A DNA stretch of 64,000 nt from Epiperipatus broadwayi (Eukaryota > Onychophora > Udeonychophora > Euonychophora > Peripatidae): contig JAQFVV010000320.1 of NCBI GenBank assembly GCA_028023455.1, positions 870,001-934,000 on the forward strand, given 5' to 3'. Under the pieces are notes generated by a model. It worked only from the letters and a program-made list of their open reading frames with translations. It was not told where the DNA came from and ran no database searches. Positions 1-13,342 of the stretch are shown one piece after another. Both the position numbers and the translations under genes were made by a program. Each line of letters starts with the position of its first letter. Positions within the stretch are counted from its first letter, which is position 1.

Positions 1-904
1 GGCTTTGGTTGGATGCTTCCATTGTCCTTTGTACTGTTTATACAATATGTATAATTGCTTATGTATTTATAGGTAAATGCCCATATATGTAATCGGAAAA
101 GCAAAGCTTCATGGTATAATGATTAGCTTATCAATTCAATATATTGTTGAAATGGTATTTGAATTTTTTTTAAAGAAATGAAAAATTATATTTTAATTAA
201 ATTTATGATTTATACTTTTAGATAATTGGCCCATAACATATACTTAATTAGGCATTTAATTATTAGTTGGTGAATTGGTCTCCAGCTAAACTATCTTTTA
301 CTATTTCTTTATTGAAAAATACTACTATGTAATGATTTTTTTTTTTTTCAAAAATAGGTTTATTGATCAAACGATGAAATTACATGGATAAAACAGTAGA
401 GAAAATATAAAATACATACTATAAGCAAAATTGCTCAGCTTAAACATTCAAAATTATGAAATTAACAGAACAAGGTAACATATGTATGAAATAATAGCTT
501 TAAGGGTTGTTTTGCATTTGGTAAATAAATATATATATGTAAATAAGTAAAAAATATAATTTTAATAGTAATAATTACTACATTTTATAAGTAATCATTT
601 TCTTTTGAAATTATTATTATTTTTTTTAAAGGCTTCGTCACTCCGCCCTCTTTCTTTTTTTTATCTTGCTGATGTCTTCTGTTTCATTGTTATATACTTT
701 TTGTTAAATAATCTATCCAGTCCTTAATTTATTGATCAACTTGTTTTTTTATTATAGAATTTATCTTGACTTTATCTATGAATCATTTAGATAATAAACA
801 CTGCAAATAAAGCTAATTTGTCCTAGTATATACACATCAACGCCGTTAATTTCATCACTTGGGTAAATGTTTCAGACGCTTGAATCTTTTACGAATTTAA
901 GCGC

Positions 905-1375
905 ATTTTAAAGCTGTGATGATGTGATGTGATGTACTGTAGCTTCTCCTTAAACGAAGTCAAGAATCTCTCAACAATTATGCCCAGAGAAACCTGTTAG
1001 CCACTTTATTTTCCATTTCCCAGTGTAAGTTTTTCCATATTCTGCTCCATCCCATTTCCACAACATAATCTTTGTCAACTCTATGGCATTTATATCTAAA
1101 TCCCACTTATCTTTTTCCAAACCCAGCATAAAAACCAATAATCCACTTTCTGTATAATCACTTTTTTCATATTTACTCTTCCATAACTTCATTATATGTG
1201 CCCTTTCTGTTTTCAAGCATTTACATTCAATTAACAGTTGCCTAATATTTTCTATTCCTTCCTTACATAATTTACAGACTAAATCACTCATATTTTCCCA
1301 CTTACATGTATATTCTCTTATTGCTAAAGATCCTGTTCGAGTCTTAAAAAGAAAAATATTTTCTCTTCAGGAATT
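905..1375 (-). pseudogene. 3' end of a non-LTR retrotransposon (LINE), copy 1
   Basis: This is the C-terminal tail of a LINE polyprotein plus its short 3' UTR. Reading leftwards from about 1375, an open frame passes a KTRTGSLAIREYTCKW block, which resembles the region after reverse transcriptase. It then reaches a zinc-knuckle-like CKLC...IEC segment (the usual His appears to be Gln) and ends near 971. The 3' UTR finishes in a (TGATG)n-type run at 916-940, which on the coding strand is a (CATCA)n tail typical of several LINE clades. A second copy lies at 57463-57830 with the same protein and tail. The reverse transcriptase itself is absent, so this is a 5'-truncated dead copy. The clade is not determined. 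Confidence 0.75.
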
Positions 1376-2591
1376 TGGTAATTTAAACTTCTAAATTGCC
1401 CATGCAACTTGTACTAAAACAAATACAGTACAATATATACATAAAAAATACAAAGTGTATATTTTAACAAGTTATATTAAACTTAAGTCTGTTAAATATG
1501 GATTTTAATATGTTAAAAAATATAAAATTGAAAGAAAAAAATTACCACTTTCTCTCAAACATTATTTAAAACAAGTGAAAGTTATAATGAGATAATGAAA
1601 TTATTGATTACTTTTAATATTTTTCCATATTCTGTTTCGTATCTAACAAACTAGGTGATTTACTGAAAAGAAAAGCATCTTATATAGATTAGGCTCATAT
1701 TATATATTCTATTGAATTTATATATATATATAAAATTTCATTCTAACTTAAAAAATATCAAAAGTTAAACAAACAAACTGATTTTCCAACTTCAATAAAA
1801 GCATTTAAATATGCTTTTTGTTTATTCCAATTATTTTAAAGTCTTTTAGCAATTATATATATTGTAGCTTTTCTATTTAGTGCATAATTGTATGGTTGTA
1901 ATTAATGGTCATTTTTAGTAAAAAAAAATTAAATTTTATATAATAATTAATAAAACTTATTATTGAATTTGTAGAAAAATTTAACATATATTGTTTCTTT
2001 AGTGTTAAATTTGAGTTAATTCTCTTTAGATATATATATATGTTATAATTTGAATTTTAAGCTCTTTAAGCGGATGAGTCTCATGTCTTATTTGATCGGT
2101 CAACATGTTGTTTTTTTCTTTGCTGATGTAAAAACTATAAGCATGACATCAAACAAAATATAGGCATTTGATAGCTCAGTGACATGTGTTTCCAAAAATG
2201 TCTACCACAAAAAAATGTGATAAAATTTGGAGTTTTTACAGTATTTTTAATGAAGGAGAGAATTTAATTTTTTTTGATTTTTGATTAATTTTGTAATTTT
2301 ATAAAGACAGAAAATTCATAGTCATCTTTCAAATGGAATTTATCGCAGTAAAAGAAATGTTATTCACAAACAAGCCTATAATGGAGCCTAAACGTAAAGC
2401 ACTCGCAAGTATAAAATTTTAATTTTTTTAATAATATTTTAATTTTTTTTTTAATTTTTAAAAAAAATGATAATTTTTATTAATTTTAGTTTGTAGTTGG
2501 TGTGTGTTGATAAATTATATATTTATATATTTATTTATGCTCATATAGAATTCATATCTACGTAATTTTCTAAAGTTCTAATTCATTTATT
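1376..2591. other. AT-rich non-coding stretch
   Basis: No gene or recognisable element seen. It consists of A/T runs, short TA dinucleotide tracts near 1720 and 2030, and no reading frame with protein-like composition. Confidence 0.5.
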
Positions 2592-2834
2592 TGGTAGTTG
2601 TTTCGATTGTGTAATGCGGCCGGCCACAAGAGGCGGTTTCTGTGTCAACACACAGAAGCATTCAGGTTACAGGACCAGACAACATAAGCTAAATGTACTT
2701 ACACAGTCCAATCAGCGCCATCTAGCAGCTGAAATGAGAAATGCTGCTTTTGGCCCTGTAACCTGAATGCTTCTGTGTGTTGACACAGAAACAGCGCCTC
2801 TTGTGGCTGCATTACATGGTCAAAACAACTACCA
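2592..2834. mobile_element. MITE with long GC-richer terminal inverted repeats
   Basis: A 243-bp element starts TGGTAGTTGTTT and ends AAACAACTACCA. Its two arms of roughly 85 bases are near-perfect reverse complements (2592-2675 against 2752-2834). The arms include GGTTTCTGTGTCAACACACA and a segment reading CACAAGAGGCGGT in one arm and GCGCCTCTTGTGGC in the other. A direct repeat TTTATT flanks both ends (2586-2591 and 2835-2840) and could be a target-site duplication, though it is low complexity. There is no coding capacity, so it is a non-autonomous DNA element. It is much more GC-rich than its surroundings, which makes its edges sharp. The superfamily is unknown. Confidence 0.8.
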
Positions 2835-3153
2835 TTTATTTTATAAAAATAAACTTATTTTATAAAAATAATGATTCTCAAAAAGTTTAATAATTTATTA
2901 TTTATTATGTTTATATGATGTGTTTGTGTTTACAAGTAATCAGTTACAAAATTAATAATCAAATGTATAGAAAGATTGCATACACAGACAAATAATCAAA
3001 TTCTGATTCTTGTTTTATCCCTTGATACTCATGCTTTGGAGTTACTCTGTTTTTGCTATATGTTTTATCATATTATTTTCAAGTGTATAGCTAACAAATA
3101 GACTATATGCAAATAAATTATATCTATATAATACAATAAATATAACAAGATAG

Positions 3154-3239
3154 CATCACTGGTGTACATAAAGAATATAAACACCACTGGTATGCATAAA
3201 GAATATAAACATTACTGATGTACACACAAAAATATAAAA
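3154..3239. repeat. Short tandem repeat, about 31-bp unit, three copies
   Basis: The unit CACTGGTGTACATAAAGAAT followed by ATAAACA is repeated about 2.7 times with a few substitutions, the last copy being the most diverged. Confidence 0.7.
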
Positions 3240-3438
3240 TGAAGAGATGAAAGTCATTTTATCAGTGATACAGACAGTAGCCTACAATTTCTAGTTTTAG
3301 ATAGACAAGAAGTCAATTGCTATGATGACAAATGCATATCTATCTTCTGGAAATGATTTGTTTTGTATCTTTTATTAGGATGAATCTTTTTCTTATAGAT
3401 GCCTTTGACATTTGGAACTTTTGGGGTATAAGACAAAA

Positions 3439-3494
3439 ATGAAGAATTCATATGTGACTTATTTTGGAGATTCTGAAGCCCAGGATTATCTCAG
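3439..3494 (+). CDS. Candidate first coding exon of a small spliced gene
   Basis: A segment at 3399-3494 is bounded by a pyrimidine-rich acceptor (CTTTTTCTTATAG, ending 3398) and a strong donor (CTCAG|GTAAGA at 3494/3495). Within it an ATG at 3439 opens a frame encoding MKNSYVTYFGDSEAQDYL and leaving two bases (AG) at the donor. The upstream 40 bases contain stops in all frames, so they would be 5' UTR. The only good partner I found is at 12738. There the leftover AG plus G makes Arg and the frame continues 17 more residues to a stop, giving 36 residues. I do not recognise the product. Two fitting splice sites and phases are suggestive, but chance is possible, and extra exons may lie in between. 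Confidence 0.35.
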
Positions 3495-3499
3495 GTAAG

Positions 3500-6400
3500 A
3501 CATTTTATACATGATTTGAAAAATAATTTTGTGAGGAATACAAAGAAATTATAACTGAAGATGTAATTAATACTTAGTTCATGATGAATTAGAAATTATG
3601 AACAAACAATAAAGTAATAATTATTTCGGATGTTGAAATTTCTTTTTTTGCCTTATTTTTTAAATGGTTATCATTATTTGTCTTAGACTTAATGTTTTCC
3701 TTAGTTTTTCTAGTTTTTATTAATGTAATTTTTTGCACTAACATAATTAAAACTGAAGTTATTATGAAAATTGTGTCTCAGGCCAATTTTTTTAAAAAAT
3801 TCAATATGGCATTCTAGACTTACTTAGTTAAAATAAAAAAGTAAATAATAATTAAAATCCTGTAAGGTATTTTTTAATTAGTAGTTATAATTATTAATAT
3901 TTATAATTATTAACAATCCAATTGAAAATTGCTATTTATGTATTGTTTTAAAATCATTTAATTAATGATAAAATAAATGGGAAATAAGATGTGTGTTAAT
4001 AGATGTGTGCACACACATTCATTTAATAATAAATTAAATTTACTTCCTGATATAATTTTTTGGTTGTTAATTATGAGTAGTAAATGTTATTTTTTTAAAT
4101 CTTACATCAATTTCATTAAAAAGTTCCTAAAACCAATAATTTGAATAATAATGTAAAATATAAAATTTAAGTATCAAAATTTGATTTTAAATAAAGATAA
4201 TTTAAGTTTTGCAATATTAAAATTAAAAAAATATTAATTTTATTATATTAGTTTATAATTGATTTTAAAGTATAGACAGAGTAATTAGTATTCATTTTTT
4301 GTCAGATATCTGGAAGTAATTAACCAATCAGGTATTGTGAAAAATTTTCTATAAATAGAAGATAGCAGATTATAGAAAAAAAATCAAGAAATCATTCAAG
4401 AAGGAAACATATTTATTGTTTTAACAATTTTAAATATAAATTTATTAATATATTATTATTTTAACATTAAAAGTAATAATAATAATTTTAAAAAGCATGA
4501 AATATATCTTAAGAAGTTTATTCATTAATTTTATCATGGAATAAGAAGCAAAACTATATTCATTGGTATGGGATAACTATAATATTATAATAATGGAAGG
4601 AACCAAAACTTTATTTAAGTAGATAAAAATGTACTTCAATAAGAAAAAATGCAGATTATCAAACTATTTTGCCTACATAAAGTGTAAAGGAGATGTAAGG
4701 AATTTATTTCTTATTAATTTTCATGTGCATCATAATAGAAAACATTTTTTTTTACTAAATCTTGTATTTAGTAATGTTAGAGATTATTAATTCTATTTAT
4801 TAAAACTATTGACATTCCAAGATATGTTTGCATTAATGACTTTATTAAAATGAGAATGGCCTAAGAAAAGGAAGATATAATGCAGACTATTTTTTATTAA
4901 AAGTTTGTAACTACTAACCTTAATATCATCTAGGTATTTAGTAATTATTAACAGATTAAATACGAATTATTTGGAGAACTCTATAACTTTATAATTCTAC
5001 CAGTAAATATTTTTGAAGCTTGAGGAAAGAAATGAAATTTTTAAAAATATAATAAAGGTCTTTATTAAATAGTAAAATATATATTTACTTAAGTTTGAAG
5101 GAATTTATCAATAATATAAAGAAGTATGAACTTATATTGCAAGAAACTATTATTATTAATAAATAACTTTTATTTGGATTTTATTCATGTTTTCCAATTC
5201 TGCTACAAATAGCAGTGAAAAGTGTGGAGGGGAGATGAGAATTGGAGGGAAGAAAGCTCTCTTTTGTTTCAAGCAACAGTTGGTTAAGTTGTCATAGTAA
5301 CTAGATACTCCTTTGGAAATGTGACTATTTTTCTTTTCAAGGAGGTGAAGAAAACTTTGTTTATTTTGCTTTAGTTGTATTCACTATAATATTAAGATAG
5401 TATTAAGTACTTATAATTATTTGTTTCATTTTTTTTGATTATAATTCTATAACATGAATGAAATGATGTCCACCAGAGAGTCATCAATAATAATCATAAA
5501 ATATTATGATTAAAGTAATTCATTATTTTAAAAATAAAATACAAGATATTGGTCTCATAATTTTAAGCAAGGAATCAGGTAAAAATAAATTTGTGATATT
5601 TATATTTGTATTTACATGAAAATATAAAGGGTTGAATATATGTATTATATTAATATGAGTATATAAGCATATATATGATTGATCTCTTTATAAGTTAAAG
5701 ATAACTGATTTTTTATATTTATGATAAAGTATATCATAAAATATTTGTTTGTTTTTTAGTCTTCTTGGTATGTTCAAAAGTATTAATGTTTTAAGGATAA
5801 GTTTAGATATCATGATGAATAATGTTATGTCATATCAAGTATTTTATATGGAGTGCCAGATTTTGATTAGTGGTATAAGAAAATAGATTTATTGGAAATC
5901 CTGTAGTGTTGAGGATGTGTTGTTTCAGGTTAAGTATGATACAGTATAGATCAAATTAGCATATTTATGATATAATAAATGGTGACATTTTTCTAAAATC
6001 TGTAAGAGCTTGAAATAGGAGCCAAGATAGAAAATTAAGGTAGACACAAGATAATAGGCAGCCTTAAATTACATTTAGTCCATAGTATCATTGTTTATCA
6101 TTGTATAAGGGAATTGAAAATTTAAGTAATAGTAATAGCTAAACTTTCAAATGATTATAAAGTAAATCAAATTATTGCAAGAATGATGTAACACAAAAAA
6201 ATAGGATGCTAAAGAAATATAAGAAGAAATATTTTATGAATGTCTTTATTGGATATTAGAGATCAAAAAACAAAATGAAAGTATGAAATATAAGAGATGA
6301 TATTAAAAAGAAAACCTGATAATTATTCATATTATTGTAAGTAATGTAATAAAGTGCCATATCTTAATAAACACTTTAAATAGTTAAATATTTATTTTGT

Positions 6401-6720
6401 AACGAAATAATAAAAAATAGAAGCAATAAAATAAGTTATAGAATTGTAATTAGATAATATTATAGGAAGATTAAAGGTGAAGTAGTGATAATATAAATGG
6501 ATATGTTTGTGAAATATTTATGATGTAATGAAATACAAATTGTATATTTTGTTGATATATTTTTATTACAAAAATATTAAAAAGTATCTTAATATTAATG
6601 AAGTAAAGTATGGAATTTACTATATTTTGTTTGTAAATAATTTTAAAGTGAAGTATGAATTATTTTAGTTTATTATAAGTGTTTTGTTAATATTAGTTTA
6701 TAAAGTTTTGAATAACATAT
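3500..6720. other. AT-rich non-coding stretch (possible intron)
   Basis: Very AT-rich, with many short A/T runs. No coding block, tRNA-like box or inverted repeat of note was seen. If the exon pair 3399-3494 and 12738-12792 is real, this is intronic. Confidence 0.4.
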
Positions 6721-6828
6721 TTTTTTTTTTTTTTCATGTGTCATAGCATCGGCCGGGAAGCAAACCCGCTAACCCAGGAAAACTACTTGTAAGGCAGTTG
6801 TGCTGATCACTTGACCACCAACCCTTGA
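6721..6828 (-). mobile_element. tRNA-derived SINE, copy 1
   Basis: A roughly 100-bp SINE in minus orientation. Read on the minus strand it begins TCAAGGGTTGGTGGTCAAGT, a tRNA-like acceptor plus A box. It has a B box corresponding to GGTTTGCTTCC and ends in ATGCTATGACACATG followed by a poly(A) of about 14 (the poly-T at 6721-6734). The same body occurs at 19691, 20833, 28042, 54671 and 56155. Target duplications are not clear here. Confidence 0.85.
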
Positions 6829-6877
6829 CTTTATTAAATATAAGATATAATAATTATATTTATAAAGCGCATACTCA

Positions 6878-7030
6878 TTACTTTAAAGTAGTATATATTA
6901 AGGCTACAACCTTAAAACTATGCGCCTGAAAAAATGACAGTAGGGACTTCTGCAAATCTTTAACACAAGATTTATTTAAAAGATGAGCGCATAGTTTTAA
7001 GATTGTAGTTTTAATATATATTACTTTAAA
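6878..7030. mobile_element. Small foldback element (about 150 bp)
   Basis: The left arm, 6878-6926, runs from ACTTTAAAGTAGTATATATT to AAAACTATGCGCC. It is matched by the reverse complement at 6984-7030, which runs from GCGCATAGTTTTAAGATTG to TATATTACTTTAAA. A spacer of about 57 bp contains no gene. It is a non-autonomous MITE-like hairpin. Confidence 0.7.
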
Positions 7031-9855
7031 TATAAGAAACTAAATTCTTTCTTAAATTTTGTATTACTACTGTAATAAATGTTAATGTTTGTTTTTAAAA
7101 TTAATAGTGTATTGTTTTCCAAATCATTATTGGTCATCTTTGCCACATATATATTATAGTGATTGCAGATATTTGGTATTTTTGCATAAGTAAAATATGA
7201 CCATTCAAAGGATTTAATACTGTATTTTAAAATATTAATTAACTTAATTTTTTACCAACATTCTCAATGATCATAATGAAGACTGAATAACTAGCATGCT
7301 ATATAAAATAAAAATTATTAGATTATATTACATTGTATTAATAAATTATTTTAAATTTGATTGTGGTAATTAATAGTAATAAGTGTTGGTTAATAATTTT
7401 AATTTAGTTTTTAGCCAATTTATAAGAAAATTTAGTTGATTATTTTGAAAAGGAGGAATTGATTAGTATATTTGTTTCTTAATTATTTTTAAATGTAATC
7501 GGGTGTAATTTAAATACCTCTCTACATTTGGTTATATAAATTAATTTATTTATTTTAAGAAACAATAGTTGCCTGAGATGTTGATTGAGTTAAGGAATAT
7601 TAATGAAGGAGTAGAATACAATTTTAATAAGGAGATGAATATTATATTTTGTTATAATTAAATTTAACATAAAAAATTTTAATATTAAATATAATTTACT
7701 TATATTATTGTGAGTAATGGAGTATCATTGATATTTAAGTGGAGTAATGTTTTGTGATATTCCTATGCCATTGAGGGTATCTTTTTGGTATATACTCAAT
7801 GTTAAAAAGGAGTACCTTACTGGATGATTAGATAACAAGTCTCATGAATATTACTATTTTATTGTTAAACAATTCATTAATATTGATATAATATATTAGA
7901 CATGAAATGCTGAATATTTATATTACTAGAATTTTGTGTAAAAGAAAGAAATCTGATTAGACTGAGCTAGAAATTTGTTATTTATATCCACCATACATAA
8001 TAGTAGTTGGTTATTCATTTAGGGTACAATATATATATTGAAGCAGTCAATCCTAATTAACGATTGAGCTTCATGGTCTTTCATACTTATCAAGTTACTA
8101 ACCCATGTTTAAACCTTATGTTCCACCCCACTCCTATATTCATGTATATCTATTTTATGTATATATTTGAGATGTACACCTAAAAAGTTATAAAGTTCAG
8201 CTTTTAATATTTTTTACTATTATTTATTATTAATTCTTCTTATTAAAATCAAAATATATTAAGTGCAGCTCAAATATATATATATATATAAATAATGGGA
8301 GAAATTACTAACATGATATTAATTTTACAAAAATTTTTTTGAAGTTTGTAAAATTAAAACTTTTCATTTAAATTCTTTATTTAAAAAAACTATTTTTTTT
8401 TCTTTTAAAAATCCAAGATGGAGTATGCAATTGTTAATTGTCCAAAAATAATTAAAAGGGTGGAAATTTTACATTATCTAATTTTGGGAAAGAATGTCTA
8501 ATTAAAATGTACTAAAAGTAAAAAAAGAAATCAAATTAAGAATTTCTACTTTTGCACATTTTATCAAATCTATTTCTAATCTGGAAATAGATTTGAATAT
8601 ATTTTTGGACAAATTATCTAACGGTTGCATCTCCGAAACAATAGGTAAAGGAAATGAGAAAATTCCTACTAGATAGTAATCGTGAATGAAATTTTAAAAA
8701 ATGATATCAAAAGTATTCCTCAAATACCTGAGAGCAGTATATAATGGGCCAAATTTTGACCACCTGAAGAGAACTAGTTTGTAGATTAGCTGTTGCCAAA
8801 ATACTCCATGGTACTTTATTTTCCAAAATGTTGAATGAGTAGTCAAATAATCACCTTTCCTCCCCTTTGCTGGTCAGTCTCTCACCACCAATAATCATCT
8901 TGCTGATGTCCCAAAAATGATAGAAAGTATAATTTAAGAATGGAGGAATGCCTCATGGAAACTTGCTACTACATTTGAAATCATTTGAATCCTGTTAATT
9001 TGCCATGCTGGAGCCGAACTGTCAAAATGGACTCTTTAATATAGCAAGGTAATTAATCTAAAAACCACCTATGAAATTTATGTCTAATTCCTTCTAAAAC
9101 TAATCTCAACCTGAGCTATCTGGATTTCTTATTTAAATTGTTAAAGTAAATGTTTTTCTTAACTGTTAATGTAAATTTGCTCTCATACTAATAATTTTTC
9201 TTTTATATATAAAGTCTGTCGTATGCTCTTATTTCTTTAATTTTGGTGCTGTTTCTTTCTTAATTTTAAACTGTTTTATTTTATTATTTTAAGTTTCCAA
9301 TCTAACAATCTTGTGATCCTAATGTATAAAGTTATTTTTTCTTATCTACTCAGATCTTCTTGGGTCGAGGTTAATAAAAAGCCCTCCCTTTTGAGTTAGA
9401 TTTTCATACATTCTTAATTAATATGCTTGCCAGATTGTTTCTCAAGTTAACCTAGTTTCATGATTTTCTTTATGCATCAAAAAGGGTGTTATTTGTGTAT
9501 AACTTTTAAATCACCAAAAAATTAACACTATTAAATATTTTATATGTCACTCACTTAATTCTGAAAAGGTCATTTCTTATTGTTATTGCTTTTTATATTA
9601 TCCATATTACAATAACTATACTCTTAATGTTTCAAAGACTTGATTATTCTAAAGTTATAAAATTTGCAAGGGTGGGATTCAATATGTTAAATAGCAAAGA
9701 AGGAAAGGGGGGTAATTTTAAAATCTATTTTGTATGAATTAAATATTTCCCATATATATTACATAGCATAGTGTTAATTGCCTGAAATTATAGCATCTGG
9801 GTGAGGTTCATGTGTTTTAAAATAGTAACTTCCATTTCCTGTCATTCAAGCCATA
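7031..9855. other. AT-rich non-coding stretch with a possible degenerate coding relic
   Basis: No intact gene. Around 8620-9060 the base composition rises and short plus-strand frames look weakly protein-like (for example 8868-8935), with repeated stops. It may be a very old transposon relic, but I could not assign it. A short TA tract occurs near 8276. Confidence 0.3.
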
Positions 9856-10095
9856 GGGTTATGCTGTGTTGCTGATATATGGCTTAGTTTTTTAAAATAT
9901 TACATGCTTCTAGCCTGGTGGGTTGCAATGAGTTCAAACCCATAGATGTTCTTCATACCCTAGCCTGTGGACAGTTGACCTTCCTGAGATCATTTTCGTA
10001 TAACAGGTCTCCTGCATCGGTTGCATCAGAGAACCTCAGGGACCATGCCAAGCCTAAATAAAATTCCCTAAGCAGTGCTCTAGAAAAGGGACTCT
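9856..10095 (+). repeat. Possible tRNA-derived SINE relic
   Basis: A GC-richer block. ATGGCTTAGTTTTTTAAA (about 9880) resembles a Pol III A box, and GAGTTCAAACCC (about 9931) resembles a B box about 50 bases later. The non-tRNA body continues to about 10095. No second copy was noticed in this window, so the call rests only on box spacing and composition. Confidence 0.35.
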
Positions 10096-10099
10096 TAGC

Positions 10100-12737
10100 C
10101 ACTTCATTTTCTTTGTTTAGAAGCATGATATCATTTCGGATTCTTCTGCCTTCATGTCAGCATCACTACTTTTCATTATTATTAATTAATTTCTTTAATG
10201 ATCTTATTTCGATGCTGTAACAATAAAATTGCATATGCTTATGTATATATATCTTTGCAAGAATAGTGATTAGTTTAATTAATGTTGTTTTTCTTCTTAT
10301 TTTAAAAATCCACCATCAAAATCTATTCCGTTTATTTAAGAGTATACATCTGTGAGAAAGGTGAAACATTCTCTTTTTTTTAAATCAGAATTTAAAGAAT
10401 GGTTAAAATATTTTGTTCACTAAACAAATAAACTTGATTTAAATATATGCTATTTTATTAAATATTCATAAATATGATCCTTAATGAAAAAACCATTTTT
10501 AAAAATATATTTTATTAATTTTCACGGCTGAAATAGTGTGAAAATAGTTTATGTAATATGTATAATGATTCCTAGAATGCTTCAGAAATTTGTACATTAA
10601 TCATCACCTTTCAGAACCGCCACTAAAGCGTTAATTCAATATATGTTGTAAGTTTATCTTGTAATCAAGTGATTAGCATTTTGATCTCACCCATCAAATA
10701 TACCTATTTATGTAAATATATCATTTATTCATAAGAGCATATGAATCTTAATAGTGTAATCAATTGTATGTCACTCTCTACCTCGGGTAAATCATCTTGT
10801 CATGCACATTCAAATAAATATATAATCAATTTACTGTTTCATTAAATGTTTTATTAAGTATTTTATTATTCAAGCAACTTATGTAGTTCGAATTATCTTC
10901 TCTCCACTTCCATACATTCCAACATATATATGCATTCTTTTATTAAATATGTCTCATTGTCTCTTTCGCTCTTCTAGTGGGCCAAATTTAAGAATTCTCG
11001 TATGCCATCATTATTATGTTATTCATTAGATGTTCGATCTGGGGCTTATGGAATGGATTTGAATCTAGGTTGGTTCCTGATATAAATTTCAAGCTTGACT
11101 GGGTTTGAAGTATGTTTCAATGAGTTCCAGCTCATGTTAGATGGATCAACATATTTTGACCAGTACAATATATATATAATTTAGGTTGATGAATGTGTAA
11201 TCAATGATGTTATACTATTATTTTAACTGGATGATAATTGTCATCAACTGGATAAGAAATATAACATTATAGAGATACTACAAGCAATGTATAAAATAAG
11301 ATTAAATATCCACCTAATCAATAAAAAAAAGTAAATGAAAAGAGAAAGTGAATGGTAGTAGGTAAATAATTTGATATAAAAGTAACAGTTATTTTCATTA
11401 GTAGACACTAAGAAATTTTTCACAGTGATGTGTGATCCACTAATATCACATACCACCTTCTCATAAGCATGTATTATATTCACTCTATTCTAGAGATATG
11501 TTGTATTAACATATCTGACCACTGAGTAAAGTAGTCTACATATTGGCATACAGATGAGATTTCTAAAACTGACCTGATTTCAGATCAATATAAATATGCA
11601 AGTAGTTGGCTTGTCTTTATAAATCTTTTTTTATTATGTCAGGCTAATAATTTGAATAATGGGAAGAGACATAAACGTGTAATTATTATAACTTTGAATC
11701 TTAGATTTAACAAGTGAAGACAAATGCCAGAAAATTGTCTGAGAATGAGGCTATTATATTAGATATCTAGAGTTCATTTGATTACTCAAACTGAAATAAA
11801 TAACTTTAGAATGGATTGACATGTATGATCATATTATTGATACAGTCTGGTACCTTAATAATCTCATTAGCTTCCCTGGTTCTTTTTAAATGATGTCACA
11901 GCTGGATAAGATCTTGGTGTCAGAAAAATCTATATCACAACCAATCTTTATATCATAAAGAAAAATCATTGACGATGATGATTACTGTTTTATCACATTT
12001 GCATGTTAATCTCTCCTAGCCATGATATGATAATTACTCATATTAAAATAGTTCACAAACTCCTTGTAGGATTTCATAAACTCTCTTAATTTTAAAAGGA
12101 ATGGAATCCTCAGCTTTGAATAGAACGTTACTAATTTTTTGATTAGTAATATACATGGTTTTATGCTGCAGCATTCCAGAATATCTAATACTGTCTTTAA
12201 CGATTTTATAATTTTTTCCCATATTATATTATTATCATTGTTTTAAACGGTATTTAAGCCTTTATCTGTGATTTTTTTTTTGTAATCATTTCCTATCAAG
12301 ATAATGAATATATAAGTTATTTCTTTCTTTAGACAGCATTTATCTGCAGATTAATCATTTTTATGAAGAGTTTTGCTATTGAAAAAAATCTAAATTGGGT
12401 GATTATGAGATGAGTATCTTAAACATCTATATGGTGGGCTGTTTCTGAAAATAGAAAATGACAAAAAACATTGTTTTTTTGGTTTGGTGGGGAGTACATC
12501 AAGAAAATGAATTTTCCCATCAGACATGGTTTTGAGCAACAACAATAACAACAAAAATTAGAAAAGCCATCAAGAGATGGTCTGTATGTATAATTATAAG
12601 ATAGATTTAAGTTATCTCCCTTTTGGAAAAATTTCTTAAGCTTCTTTATCGAAAAAAAAGGTTTACTTTATAACAGATTATTCATCTACTATCGCCACCT
12701 TTCTTTTTTATTGGATAAACATTTAATTTTGCTTCAG
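10100..12737. other. AT-rich non-coding stretch (possible intron)
   Basis: Nothing coding recognised. The minus-strand frame at 11244-11483 is low-complexity and hydrophobic and lacks family resemblance. Position 11051-11070 has an isolated B-box-like GGATTTGAATC without a clear A box. Confidence 0.35.
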
Positions 12738-12792
12738 GTACCGTTTACAACGTTTTCTTAATCAGGCATTTGTGAATCGCCAAAAGCATTGA
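12738..12792 (+). CDS. Candidate last coding exon of the small spliced gene
   Basis: A long pyrimidine-rich tract and acceptor (TTTTGCTTCAG, ending 12737) precede an open segment. With the two bases carried over from the exon ending at 3494, it reads RYRLQRFLNQAFVNRQKH and then TGA at 12790-12792. Without the carried-over phase the start of the segment has no meaning, so the match of phases is the main support. The joined product would be 36 residues, with a basic, helix-prone C-terminal half, no signal peptide and no membrane segment. No clear AATAAA follows within about 60 bases. The family is not recognised. Confidence 0.35.
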
Positions 12793-13342
12793 CACAAGAT
12801 TATTGCTAATTATAATTGGACGATGGATACACCTGGCTAATATATTTATTATATATGTTAATCTGAAAATTTTAGTCTTAATACATGCATGCAGTACACA
12901 CACACACACCTAGTTTTAGATTTAAAAATCCTTTAATTAATAATAGAATGAATCCTAATTTTATTCTTAAAGCTTTTAATGTCATTAAAGCTTGGTTCAT
13001 TTTATTCTTAATAGTTTCTGTTGTAGAGAAAGTGGGTGTGTGCATTTATTCACAGCTAATGGAAGACTAATCTATTTTTATTCCGTTTATAAGGCGTTGC
13101 ATTTGTTAATATTTATTATATTATATATATATAGGTGAGTGCATGTCTTTGTGATAAACTTTGCTTGCAGGTATATGGTGTTTTCTTCAACAATTCCAGG
13201 TTTGTTTAATCTTTGCAAAAGCACTAAGTTAATGCAAATTACTCCACATCATTTTTAATTATACCCATTCATATTAAAATGATTAAAAAAAAAATCAAGT
13301 CAGATGTCACATGACCTAATTTAATAAAGCTCGTGTTTACAA

